A stretch of DNA of 64,000 nt from JBEBVQ01 sp037190845 (GTDB lineage: Bacteria > Bacteroidota > Bacteroidia > Chitinophagales > Chitinophagaceae): contig JBBCJI010000018.1 in assembly GCA_037190845.1 (NCBI GenBank), positions 175,269 to 239,268 of the forward strand, written 5' to 3'. The translations under genes and the position numbers were made by a program. The number at the start of each line of letters is the position of its first letter. Position 1 is the first letter of the stretch. Shown here piece by piece: positions 8,785 to 16,115 of the stretch. The notes beneath the pieces are model-generated. The model ran no database searches. It worked only from the letters and a program-made list of their open reading frames with translations, and was not told where the DNA came from.

Positions 8785-8950
8785 ACGTGCAGGAAAAACT
8801 GTAACACAAACTTCATCATTCCGATCCAAGGCCTTTTTATAATCTAACCCAGAAATATAAGGCAGTCATTATCAGGGATACTTTTAAGGATTCCCATCTC
8901 CCGAGCAACGGTGACAAACAAGATTTTCTAAAAATTTTCACCTGGCATGA

Positions 8951-8988
8951 TTTTTGATTTTTTCATCAAATCATTTTTTATATCTTTA
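8951..8988 (+). promoter_or_regulatory. Candidate promoter of precursor A2
   Basis: TTTTTG (8951-8956) and TATCTTTA (8981-8988), the latter TAnnTTTG with one mismatch, are 24 nt apart, slightly longer than usual. The -7 box ends 23 nt before the A2 ATG, the same distance as in other genes of the window. A separate promoter would let the precursor be made in excess over its enzymes. Confidence 0.5.
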
Positions 8989-9011
8989 CACAAATTTTTT
9001 AAAAAATCATT

Positions 9012-9149
9012 ATGGAAATGAATAGCACGCAAAAAAATGAAGTCAGCATTATGTCTTTGAATACTTGGCAAGCCCCCCAAGTACAAGAAATTGAAATCGC
9101 CGGCGGCGGCCCGGTTCTAACAGTAGAAGACGCAACATATGACAGCTAA
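9012..9149 (+). CDS. Lasso precursor peptide A2 (45 aa)
   Basis: A 45-codon gene after C2, read by hand from the ATG at 9012 to TAA at 9147-9149. The leader carries NTWQAP, a W-x-x-P motif (W19, P22) matching that of A1. The likely core is GGGPVLTVEDATYDS (Gly31 to Ser45), in which Gly31 and Glu39 would give a nine-residue ring; Gly32 with Glu39 or Asp40 would give eight or nine. Unusual are the lack of Thr at -2 (Ile29 or Ala30 instead) and only nine residues from Pro22 to Gly31, against 13 in A1. Like A1 it ends in Asp-Ser. A hairpin terminator follows at 9311. Confidence 0.8.
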   Translation: MEMNSTQKNEVSIMSLNTWQAPQVQEIEIAGGGPVLTVEDATYDS

Positions 9150-9450
9150 TGCATTAAACATATAGCATCATACAACACCGGACTCGTTGCCACGAGGAAG
9201 GTGATGATGATCTTTAGTATTCCTGCGATGGTTATTCTTCAGGTGTTACCCACTGACCTGTATAGGAATAAACCAATAAAATTATTTTTACGTACATATT
9301 GTTATCTATGAATACCGGCTACAAAATGGCCGGTATTTTTATATAACGGCAAACACAACTGTTGGAACAAACAGTATATCACATTTATGGTTTATAGTTT
9401 TTTCCGGTGACAGAACCTGACATGCCATGTTCACCCCACTCACAAACCTG
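9150..9450. other. Non-coding stretch after A2
   Basis: About 300 bp with no further precursor-like reading frame on either strand. The only clear element is the hairpin terminator at 9311-9340. Confidence 0.6.
9311..9340 (+). terminator. Terminator of the C2-A2 region
   Basis: AATACCGGC (9311-9319) and GCCGGTATT (9329-9337) form a 9-bp stem with a 9-nt loop, followed by a T run. It closes the plus-strand lasso operon before the convergent sulfotransferase gene. Confidence 0.8.
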
Positions 9451-10290
9451 CTACGGGATATAACCCCTCTCTTTCATCATGATTTCATGATACTTTCTTA
9501 TGACATCTGCCTGCTCCGGTGCAAGTACCTGCTTCCAGCTACCCGTAATACCGGCATTGAAAAAACGGGGACTTTTGGGCATTTTCTCCCGAAATCCCTT
9601 TTCGTCTTCCTGCCGGCGTAGCGCATCAAAGCTGCTGGCTGTAATAGCGGCCTGTATTTCTTCATCCGTATGGTACAGGCCAATCTTCCGTATCACGTCT
9701 TTAAATACGTTGAAGGTATCTGCCAGCATATCTTCATACCGCAGCATATATACCGGAAACTGCGGTCGCCGAAGCCAGCTTTCCACATGGCAGCTCCAGT
9801 CGAGCAGCGGCTGCGGAAACTGGTTGGCTGCGGGGGCATTAGACAACGTCCCGTGCGGATTGTTGATATATTTATCAATGGTCTTCGCAACGGGCTGATT
9901 ATTGTGATTGGCAAAGGAAACGGCTACATCCAGCGGATTGCGGACAAAATACACAGCGCAATGTGTCACGTCTTCGGGGATCAGCGGTATGCCGGCATCA
10001 TCGCAGGCAAATGCATCGTGAATCTTTACAAACATTTTCTTTTCATGCTGCTCAGAACGGTACCGGTACACCGACCGTTTTAGCCTCTGTATTTCCCCCG
10101 CAGTCAGCTCATCGGCGTCCATATCACACACCGATTCAAAAATTTCTTTCGAAGAAAAAATACCGGAAGTCCCCATCTTGTTGATATCCACTTCGCCGCC
10201 GTTCTGCAGGGCAGTAAGGAATGCCCGAAACCAGGTATTACCCGATTTCGGATAAGATGCCAGCCATACAATATTCTTTTTCCCGCTCAT
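9451..10290 (-). CDS. PAPS-dependent sulfotransferase of the lasso cluster
   Basis: A 279-residue cytosolic sulfotransferase that should move sulfate from PAPS to a hydroxyl or amine. The 5'-phosphosulfate loop is YPKSGNTW (residues 13-20), KIHDAF supplies the usual catalytic Lys/His pair (Lys89, His91), the 3'-phosphate site is VRNPLDVAVS (Arg117, Ser125), and the C-terminal ITGSWK corresponds to the GxxGxWK loop of the family. It is downstream of the kinase gene by 11 nt on the same strand and faces the APS kinase gene on the other side. The context points to sulfation of the lasso peptide, which is inferred and not proven by sequence. Confidence 0.88.
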   Translation of the reverse strand: MSGKKNIVWLASYPKSGNTWFRAFLTALQNGGEVDINKMGTSGIFSSKEIFESVCDMDADELTAGEIQRLKRSVYRYRSEQHEKKMFVKIHDAFACDDAGIPLIPEDVTHCAVYFVRNPLDVAVSFANHNNQPVAKTIDKYINNPHGTLSNAPAANQFPQPLLDWSCHVESWLRRPQFPVYMLRYEDMLADTFNVFKDVIRKIGLYHTDEEIQAAITASSFDALRRQEDEKGFREKMPKSPRFFNAGITGSWKQVLAPEQADVIRKYHEIMMKERGYIP

Positions 10291-10301
10291 TAATGGTGTT
10301 C

Positions 10302-11261
10302 TTATGCTTCTTGCCCGGGCGCAATAACCTGATGGATCGCCCCGGCAAACGTACGGATGGTATCTTGCTGTACCGGACGCTTCGCCAGATAAACGGGTAT
10401 ATTATTGGCAAGCGCTCCCACATGCCTGAAGTGAGCGATCCCCTTCCCCATACCTTCTACCCAATGGCGGCGATACACATTTTTCTCTACCGCCCTGAAT
10501 GCATCAAGCGCTGAGAGCTTTTCTATGCTGATTTCCTTTCCTGCCTTGTCTGCCTCCAATATAATAATACCCTTCACCTTTAGCGGACTCGTATCAAATG
10601 CATGATGAAAATTGACACCATACTTATCAATATCCGGGCGCAGCTTTCTTTGTGCCTGCGGTGCATCTGCCTCAAACTTCTTAATGGTTTCTCCCCACAG
10701 CTTCATCACCGGATAGGAAGCCGTAGCATAAAATGCAGTTTCAGCGCCCTCTTGCTCATCCGGCTGCAACACGCAGACATCATCGGTAAACGGGCGGCAG
10801 CCCATTTGCGTCAGCATATACAGCAACGTGGATTTGCCGGTGCGGGAAGGAGCTGTAAACAGGTAAACATCGCCGGAAGCAGTTATTACTCCTGAGGCAT
10901 GCAACGGGATGAGGTCCCGCTGATAGAGCAAAGCGCCGAGCGCATTGCTCAGGAAGAACAAACGTACCTCCTCCTCACTTCCACCTAACAGCTCTATCAC
11001 GATCTCCCGGCCTTCTTTCACATAATACAGGGCAATACCCGGCTTCAGGAACCAGAATTCCGTAGCATTATACGCAGAGAAAGGCTTTTGCGTACCGGTT
11101 ATGGATTCCTTCGCCGGCGCTTTGCCGAGGCGGATAGAAACATCGGATGAAATACCTGCCGGACTATCCGGCATAAACAGCTCAGGGAAAACTATTTCAC
11201 TCGACAGGATCAGCCCGAAGGCTTGGTAGATAAATGGCGCAGGGGAATTTACTAATGTCAT
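10302..11261 (-). CDS. HPr-kinase-like lasso peptide kinase
   Basis: Related to HprK and to the lasso-peptide kinases ThcoK and PadeK, which phosphorylate the C-terminal Ser of the precursor. Landmarks (numbered from the chosen start) are the N-terminal YQAFGLILSSEI, PLHASGV (about 119-125), the nucleotide loop APSRTGKS (137-144) and the TDDV motif (159-162). The first residue of the P-loop is Ala where Gly is usual. The ATG at 11261 (319 aa) is preferred to the one at 11315 because it leaves 82 bp for two divergent promoters and fits the family N-terminus. Substrates are probably A1 and A2, both ending in Asp-Ser. Confidence 0.85.
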   Translation of the reverse strand: MTLVNSPAPFIYQAFGLILSSEIVFPELFMPDSPAGISSDVSIRLGKAPAKESITGTQKPFSAYNATEFWFLKPGIALYYVKEGREIVIELLGGSEEEVRLFFLSNALGALLYQRDLIPLHASGVITASGDVYLFTAPSRTGKSTLLYMLTQMGCRPFTDDVCVLQPDEQEGAETAFYATASYPVMKLWGETIKKFEADAPQAQRKLRPDIDKYGVNFHHAFDTSPLKVKGIIILEADKAGKEISIEKLSALDAFRAVEKNVYRRHWVEGMGKGIAHFRHVGALANNIPVYLAKRPVQQDTIRTFAGAIHQVIAPGQEA

Positions 11262-11343
11262 TTCGGGGTCAATATTACGCAAGAAAATTGTACTTTTCGT
11301 CCCCGGAATATGCATTCTTTAATAAAAAATCATCGTGCCGCAA

Positions 11344-11880
11344 ATGGGAGATAAAACGGCAGCCCGTATACAACCCGCTGTCGTCTGGCTTACCGGGCTG
11401 AGCGGCGCCGGCAAAACCACCATTGCTCACGCGCTGGCCGGGCAGTTGCAGCAGGAAAACATCAGGCCCGTATTGCTCGACGGCGATGAGATCCGCCACC
11501 GGATAAAGCTCACGGGGTTTGATGAGCAATCGAGAAAGCAGCATAACCTGACGGTCGGCTATATTGCTTCCCTGTTTGAGCAGCAGGGGCATATTGTGAT
11601 CGTTTCTCTCATATCGCCTTATGACGATGTGCGGAACGAGATCAGGCATATGTGCCGTAATTTTATTGAAGTGTATTTGTCTGCATCGCTGGATGTCTGT
11701 ATCGCACGTGATCCGAAAGGACTGTATCAAAAAGCGCTGGCCGGTGAGATCAAAGATTTTACAGGCATATCCGCGCCCTATTATGCACCTGAAAATCCGG
11801 AGATCGTGCTCGATACCGCCACAGAAAATCTCAGCGACTGCATACATGCCATTCTCAAAAAGCTAAAAAACAAAACATGA
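11344..11880 (+). CDS. APS kinase (CysC-like) within the lasso cluster
   Basis: Phosphorylates adenosine 5'-phosphosulfate to PAPS, the sulfate donor of sulfotransferases. The 178-residue protein has the P-loop GLSGAGKTT (18-26), LDGDEIR (45-51), the ISPYDDVR motif (90-97) and the family signature RDPKGLYQKA then FTGIS and PENPE (122-153). A GTG at 11335 is an alternative start. No ATP sulfurylase or sulfite reductase gene is nearby, so this is not an assimilation operon; with the sulfotransferase gene 1 kb away, a dedicated PAPS supply is the simplest reading. It starts a plus-strand unit that runs through the exporter and nucleotidyltransferase. Confidence 0.9.
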   Translation: MGDKTAARIQPAVVWLTGLSGAGKTTIAHALAGQLQQENIRPVLLDGDEIRHRIKLTGFDEQSRKQHNLTVGYIASLFEQQGHIVIVSLISPYDDVRNEIRHMCRNFIEVYLSASLDVCIARDPKGLYQKALAGEIKDFTGISAPYYAPENPEIVLDTATENLSDCIHAILKKLKNKT

Positions 11881-12125
11881 CGCCCATACATCTGTCCGGC
11901 GATATTCATTTCCGCTTACGCTTTAATACCCAACACGGCGATACCAATCTGCACTGGCGGGTATTTATTGAAGACCGGGAATACCTGGTTGCCGGCATTA
12001 CCTGCCTGGTCCCCACACATTCCGATGCGGCTTTCGATAAAGAGGCCAACGCAATGAAATATAATATGGCAGGCGTATGCCGTGAATTTAGTATAGATGA
12101 GCAGGGCATTGCCATATTCAGATAA
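11877..12125 (+). CDS. Unknown 82-residue protein in the tailoring operon
   Basis: The ATG overlaps the stop of the APS kinase by 4 nt (ATGA), and the exporter starts 14 nt downstream, so it is certainly translated as part of the operon. The protein is soluble, without signal peptide or membrane segment, and looks like a mostly beta domain (FRLRFNT, LHWRVFIEDREYLVAGITCLVPTHS) with a helix-like AFDKEANAMKYNMAGVC and a final strand. I do not recognise the family. Its place between PAPS synthesis and export suggests a role with the peptide or a modifying enzyme, for instance as a small binding partner, but that is inference. Confidence 0.7.
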   Translation: MTPIHLSGDIHFRLRFNTQHGDTNLHWRVFIEDREYLVAGITCLVPTHSDAAFDKEANAMKYNMAGVCREFSIDEQGIAIFR

Positions 12126-12139
12126 ATGTAAAAACCAAC

Positions 12140-13888
12140 TTGAAATTACTACTGCAATATCTAAGCCGGCACCGGTGGCTCCTGTTTGCGGCGCTGCTGC
12201 TGGCCGCAGCCAGCCAGGTGTGCATGCTGCTCAGTCCCTATATCCTGGGGCATCACCTGATAGACAAATATGCACGGCATCCCGGCGACTGGCCGCCTGA
12301 TGCTTACTTCCGGGGCGTATTGCTGGGATTGGCGGTGATCATTGGAGTAACCATGCTCTCCCGTATCACGAAAGCATTCCAGGATTATGTTGTCAGCATC
12401 GTGATCCAGAAGACCGGAGCACATATTTACACAGACGGACTGCGCCATGCCCTGCGGCTCCCCTACAAGGACTTTGAAGACCAGCGCAGCGGCGAAACGC
12501 TGGCCATCCTCGAAAAAGTACGGACAGATTGCGAACGGTTTATCTCCAGCTTTATCAACATCCTTTTTGTAACCTTTGTCGGTATAGTATATATAGCTAT
12601 CTACGCATTCACCCTTCATCCGGCATTGCCATTGGTGTACATAGGCGGGGGCTTCCTGGTGCTACTGCTCACAAGCACGCTGGGCAAAAAGGTGAAAATC
12701 ATACAAAGGCAGATCGTACGGGAAACCAACCTGCTGGCCGGCTCTACCACCGAATCGCTGCGCAACATAGAGCTGGTGAAAAGCCTGGGATTGACACAGC
12801 AGGAGATCAGCCGGATCAACAATACTACGTTCCGGATACTCGCGCTGGAAGTCAGCAAGATCAGGCGTGTACGATCCATCAGCTTCATCCAGGGTACGCT
12901 GATCAATCTCCTGCAGCAAGGTATCCTGTTTGCTCTGCTGTATTTCATCTTTCACAACATCCTCACTATCGGCCAGTTGATGACCATACAGGCATCCTCA
13001 TTCGTTATCTTCGGTCCGTTGCAAAGCATGGGGAGCATGCTGCTCACCTACCGCGAGACCGAAGTTTCGCTGAATAATCTCCGGGCGCTGTTTGCCAGAC
13101 CACCGGAAACAGTACCGGCACAGGTACAGACAGTGGGAGACATCAGGAAAATACAGTTTACGGATGTCGGGTTTATCCATCCCACGGCCGTAACTCCGGC
13201 GCTGGAAAACATATCCTTCGAAGCGAAAAAAGGAGAAACAATCGCTTTTGCAGGCCCTTCGGGCGCCGGGAAAACCACCCTGATAAAAATAATCGTAGGT
13301 CTGTACCAACCGATGAAAGGAACAGTATGCTACAATGATGTTCCGGGCAATGAAATCAACTTTGATGAGCTGCGGCAGCAGATCGGCTTCGTGGCTCAGG
13401 ATACACAGTTGTTCTCAGGGACCATACGCGAGAATCTTCTGTTTGTAAACCCTGCCGCTACCGAAGCGCAGCTTATGGAAGTATTGCACCAGGCCGCCTG
13501 CCAGAGCCTGCTGGCGCGTGCCGCCAAAGGCATTGATACTATTATCGGCGAAGGCGGCATCAAGCTGTCGGGGGGAGAACGCCAGCGGCTTTCCATAGCG
13601 CGGGCATTGCTGCGCAAGCCCAGCCTGCTGCTCTTCGACGAAGCGACTTCCGCGCTGGATTCACTGACTGAGCACGAGATCGCGCAGACCATCCGGCAGA
13701 TCAGCGCTGCCCGTGCGCATATTACGATCATCATTGCGCACCGCCTGTCCACCATCATGCATGCCGACCGGATCTATGTGCTGGAAAAAGGCAATGTCGC
13801 GGAAACCGGCACACATGCGCAACTGCTCGGCGAAAAAGGCCTGTACCACGCCATGTGGCGGATGCAGACAGGGTCAAGAGAAAACTGA
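12140..13888 (+). CDS. ABC exporter of the lasso cluster (D protein)
   Basis: A 582-residue half-transporter fusing six membrane helices (about residues 1-310) to an ATPase domain, the standard architecture of peptide exporters, acting as a homodimer in the inner membrane. The ATPase shows Walker A GPSGAGKTT (372-380), signature LSGGERQR (476-483), Walker B LLLFDEATSALD and the switch His in IIIAHRLS. There is no N-terminal C39 peptidase domain, as expected because B2 removes the leader. The only start that keeps the first helix is the TTG at 12140, since ATG at 12125 is followed at once by a stop. Confidence 0.9.
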   Translation: MKLLLQYLSRHRWLLFAALLLAAASQVCMLLSPYILGHHLIDKYARHPGDWPPDAYFRGVLLGLAVIIGVTMLSRITKAFQDYVVSIVIQKTGAHIYTDGLRHALRLPYKDFEDQRSGETLAILEKVRTDCERFISSFINILFVTFVGIVYIAIYAFTLHPALPLVYIGGGFLVLLLTSTLGKKVKIIQRQIVRETNLLAGSTTESLRNIELVKSLGLTQQEISRINNTTFRILALEVSKIRRVRSISFIQGTLINLLQQGILFALLYFIFHNILTIGQLMTIQASSFVIFGPLQSMGSMLLTYRETEVSLNNLRALFARPPETVPAQVQTVGDIRKIQFTDVGFIHPTAVTPALENISFEAKKGETIAFAGPSGAGKTTLIKIIVGLYQPMKGTVCYNDVPGNEINFDELRQQIGFVAQDTQLFSGTIRENLLFVNPAATEAQLMEVLHQAACQSLLARAAKGIDTIIGEGGIKLSGGERQRLSIARALLRKPSLLLFDEATSALDSLTEHEIAQTIRQISAARAHITIIIAHRLSTIMHADRIYVLEKGNVAETGTHAQLLGEKGLYHAMWRMQTGSREN

Positions 13889-13898
13889 AACAATAAAA

Positions 13899-15035
13899 AT
13901 GGACCAGATACTTCATTATGCCCACGTGCTGCCCGACGAACAACAGACGCTGTTGTTGAAAGCAGCATTAAACCCTTTGCCCGAAGCAAAGGCAGCATGG
14001 GATGAATGGAAAAGCAGCCTGCCGGCAGACAGATCTCAAGAGGGCACACTGGCACAGCGCATCCGGTCAGACATGGATTCCTGCTCAAAACGGTTACTAC
14101 CATTGGTTTTCCGTAACCTCGAACCCACCGGTGATCTCATTGCCATATTGTTCAAAAACAATTACCAGCGAACCCTGCAACGCAACCACCGGTTGCTTGA
14201 AACCACCAAACACCTGATTTTATCGCTCGAAAATAACGGATTCGAAACGCTCCTGCTCAAAGGGTTACCGCTGACACTGGCCTATTATAAGGATCCGGGC
14301 GTCCGAAGCAGTGCAGATGTAGATTTCCTGGTACGCGACCAGCAGTTCCGGGAAGTTTGCACCTTCATGGAACGGGAACTGCAATTGGCTCCGGAAGTAA
14401 AAAGTAATTCTTTCTTTTTCTCCGGCATGTATAATGTAATGCACAGCCAGGTATTCAGAGGTGATTTCCCGTTTGAGGTGGATGTACACCACAGTCTGTT
14501 TCACGAACATCTGCACGACGACAAAACGGAACTTTTCTGGCAACAGCGGGAGCGCATTACGCTTGACGGAAATTTCCGCGTCAACACCTTATCACCGACA
14601 CATTTATTGTTTCATGTCCTGGCTCATGCCCGCAGTCCCAAACCTGCGATCCGCTGGGTGGCAGATGCGGTAATGATCTGCCGGGAGGACGGCCACCGGA
14701 TCAATTGGCAGGAATTACTGACGCTTGCCGAAAGATACCGGTTCTCCTCACTTTTCCAGATCATGTTACCTTTCCTGAAACACTACTTTGCGGTAACGAT
14801 ACCGGATACGATCCTGGAGCAACTGCAACGAATACCTGAGCATCCATATGAAAAACAGTATTTTTTCAGCAACAGTCAGGAGCCACGAAATCCGCTGGCA
14901 AAAGTATACCATTTCTTCTACCGCGACTGGCTGCAGCAACATCTGTACCGGGAACAGCCGCCATCATTAGGCTATTTTATCAGCAGACAAAAAAACCGGC
15001 TCATATACCGCTTGTGGGAAGGGGTAAGAAAATAA
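13899..15035 (+). CDS. NTP_transf_5 family nucleotidyltransferase
   Basis: A 378-residue protein of the uncharacterised nucleotidyltransferase family that recurs in lasso clusters with HprK-like kinases. Seen in the sequence are LLLKGLPLTLAYY (118-130) and RSSADVDFLV (136-145); the latter supplies the D-x-D pair (Asp140, Asp142) that binds metal and nucleotide in this superfold. The frame is open further upstream within the exporter, but the ATG at 13899, 10 nt after the exporter stop, is the natural start. It ends a plus-strand operon that begins with the APS kinase. It might transfer a nucleotide or further phosphate onto the phosphorylated peptide end; the actual reaction is unknown. Confidence 0.82.
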   Translation: MDQILHYAHVLPDEQQTLLLKAALNPLPEAKAAWDEWKSSLPADRSQEGTLAQRIRSDMDSCSKRLLPLVFRNLEPTGDLIAILFKNNYQRTLQRNHRLLETTKHLILSLENNGFETLLLKGLPLTLAYYKDPGVRSSADVDFLVRDQQFREVCTFMERELQLAPEVKSNSFFFSGMYNVMHSQVFRGDFPFEVDVHHSLFHEHLHDDKTELFWQQRERITLDGNFRVNTLSPTHLLFHVLAHARSPKPAIRWVADAVMICREDGHRINWQELLTLAERYRFSSLFQIMLPFLKHYFAVTIPDTILEQLQRIPEHPYEKQYFFSNSQEPRNPLAKVYHFFYRDWLQQHLYREQPPSLGYFISRQKNRLIYRLWEGVRK

Positions 15036-15059
15036 AAACAACACTAAAATGCGCAGTTG

Positions 15060-16052
15060 CTATACTCCAAGATAGTGGATATGTTCATCATCGCATGTGA
15101 GGCAAACAGAATCCCCGGCAGACAGACCGGCATCATCCATCCTCAACCGGATAAAAAAACCATTAGCTATGACAACTTCCACTTCATAACTGCTTCCCAG
15201 GAATGCAATGCCGGCAACTGTAGCCGGAATGGCCCCCGCGCCAGCCGGGACGATCCGGAAGTGTTCCGGTCTGATCAACACAAGCCGTTTATCAGCAGCA
15301 GACACGGCGCTCATACCATAGTCCCCCAGCAAAGAAGCAGGAATTAAATTGCATGCCCCAAACAAACCTGCCACATAAGCATCTGCCGGTGTATAATATA
15401 TATCACGCGGACTATCCGACTGCACAACGCTCCCCTGCCTGAGCACAATAATTTTATCTGCCCAGGGCAGTGCGTCCGAAGGATCATGGGAAGCCAGCAG
15501 ACAGGTAAGCTGAAACTCCTCGCTGACATCGCGGATAGCTTTTTTCAACAACTCCTTATGAATAGGATCCAAATTAGAGAAAGGCTCATCCAACACTAAA
15601 AAACGGGGACAGGTCGTCAGAAGAACAGCCAGCGCCACCCGTTGCTTTTCACCTCCGGACAACTGATCTGTCCAACGGAATAATAAATGTTCGATCCGGC
15701 ACATAGCATATAATTCCACAGACTTTTTCCGGCTGAGGCTATTGGCATAATCCAGCAATTCCACAACCCGGTAGTTATTTCTCAATTCATGATATTGCGA
15801 TAAGTATGCAATGCCCGTGTGACCGGGCATCATTTTTTCATTGATACCTTTGACTTTTTTACCTTCGAAAACAACAGTACCACGGTCTGCCTGATCCAGA
15901 CCGGCAATTATTTTCATAAGCGTGCTTTTCCCTGATCCGGTTTCACCCGAAACGGCTATTTTCTGCAATTTTTCCTGCGAAAAAGACACATCATCAAGTA
16001 CCGGTTTTTCTCCGAACAAACGGGAGACTCCGGATACATTCAGCATACACAT
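15060..16052 (-). CDS. ABC transporter ATPase with TOBE-like C-terminus, no permease nearby
   Basis: A 330-residue ATPase like those of iron, molybdate or polyamine importers. Walker A GETGSGKST (36-44), signature LSGGEKQR (131-138), Walker B FLVLDEPF (151-158) and an H-loop ASHDPSDAL are all present, followed by about 100 residues that fit a TOBE regulatory domain (LIRPEHFRIVP). It is convergent with the nucleotidyltransferase gene (24 nt gap) and follows a lipoprotein gene by 63 nt on the same strand. No membrane component or periplasmic binding protein is in reach, so substrate and direction are open. An ATG at 16046 is an equal start candidate. Confidence 0.82.
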   Translation of the reverse strand: MCMLNVSGVSRLFGEKPVLDDVSFSQEKLQKIAVSGETGSGKSTLMKIIAGLDQADRGTVVFEGKKVKGINEKMMPGHTGIAYLSQYHELRNNYRVVELLDYANSLSRKKSVELYAMCRIEHLLFRWTDQLSGGEKQRVALAVLLTTCPRFLVLDEPFSNLDPIHKELLKKAIRDVSEEFQLTCLLASHDPSDALPWADKIIVLRQGSVVQSDSPRDIYYTPADAYVAGLFGACNLIPASLLGDYGMSAVSAADKRLVLIRPEHFRIVPAGAGAIPATVAGIAFLGSSYEVEVVIANGFFIRLRMDDAGLSAGDSVCLTCDDEHIHYLGV

Positions 16053-16115
16053 TTGAGGTAGTTCTTAGTTATTGATATCGGCGATTGACAGCTAAATGAT
16101 GAAGTTTTACAGGCT

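Noticed and set aside
9150..9450. Possible third precursor gene after A2
   Set aside because: No small frame with W/Y-x-x-P leader and acidic core was found on either strand.
12529..13077. 182-codon alternative frame within the exporter gene
   Set aside because: The exporter frame carries all ABC motifs; the other frame has no features.
13713..13898. Upstream extension of the nucleotidyltransferase frame inside the exporter
   Set aside because: The ATG at 13899 follows the exporter stop and starts the family homology; the extension is out-of-frame exporter sequence.
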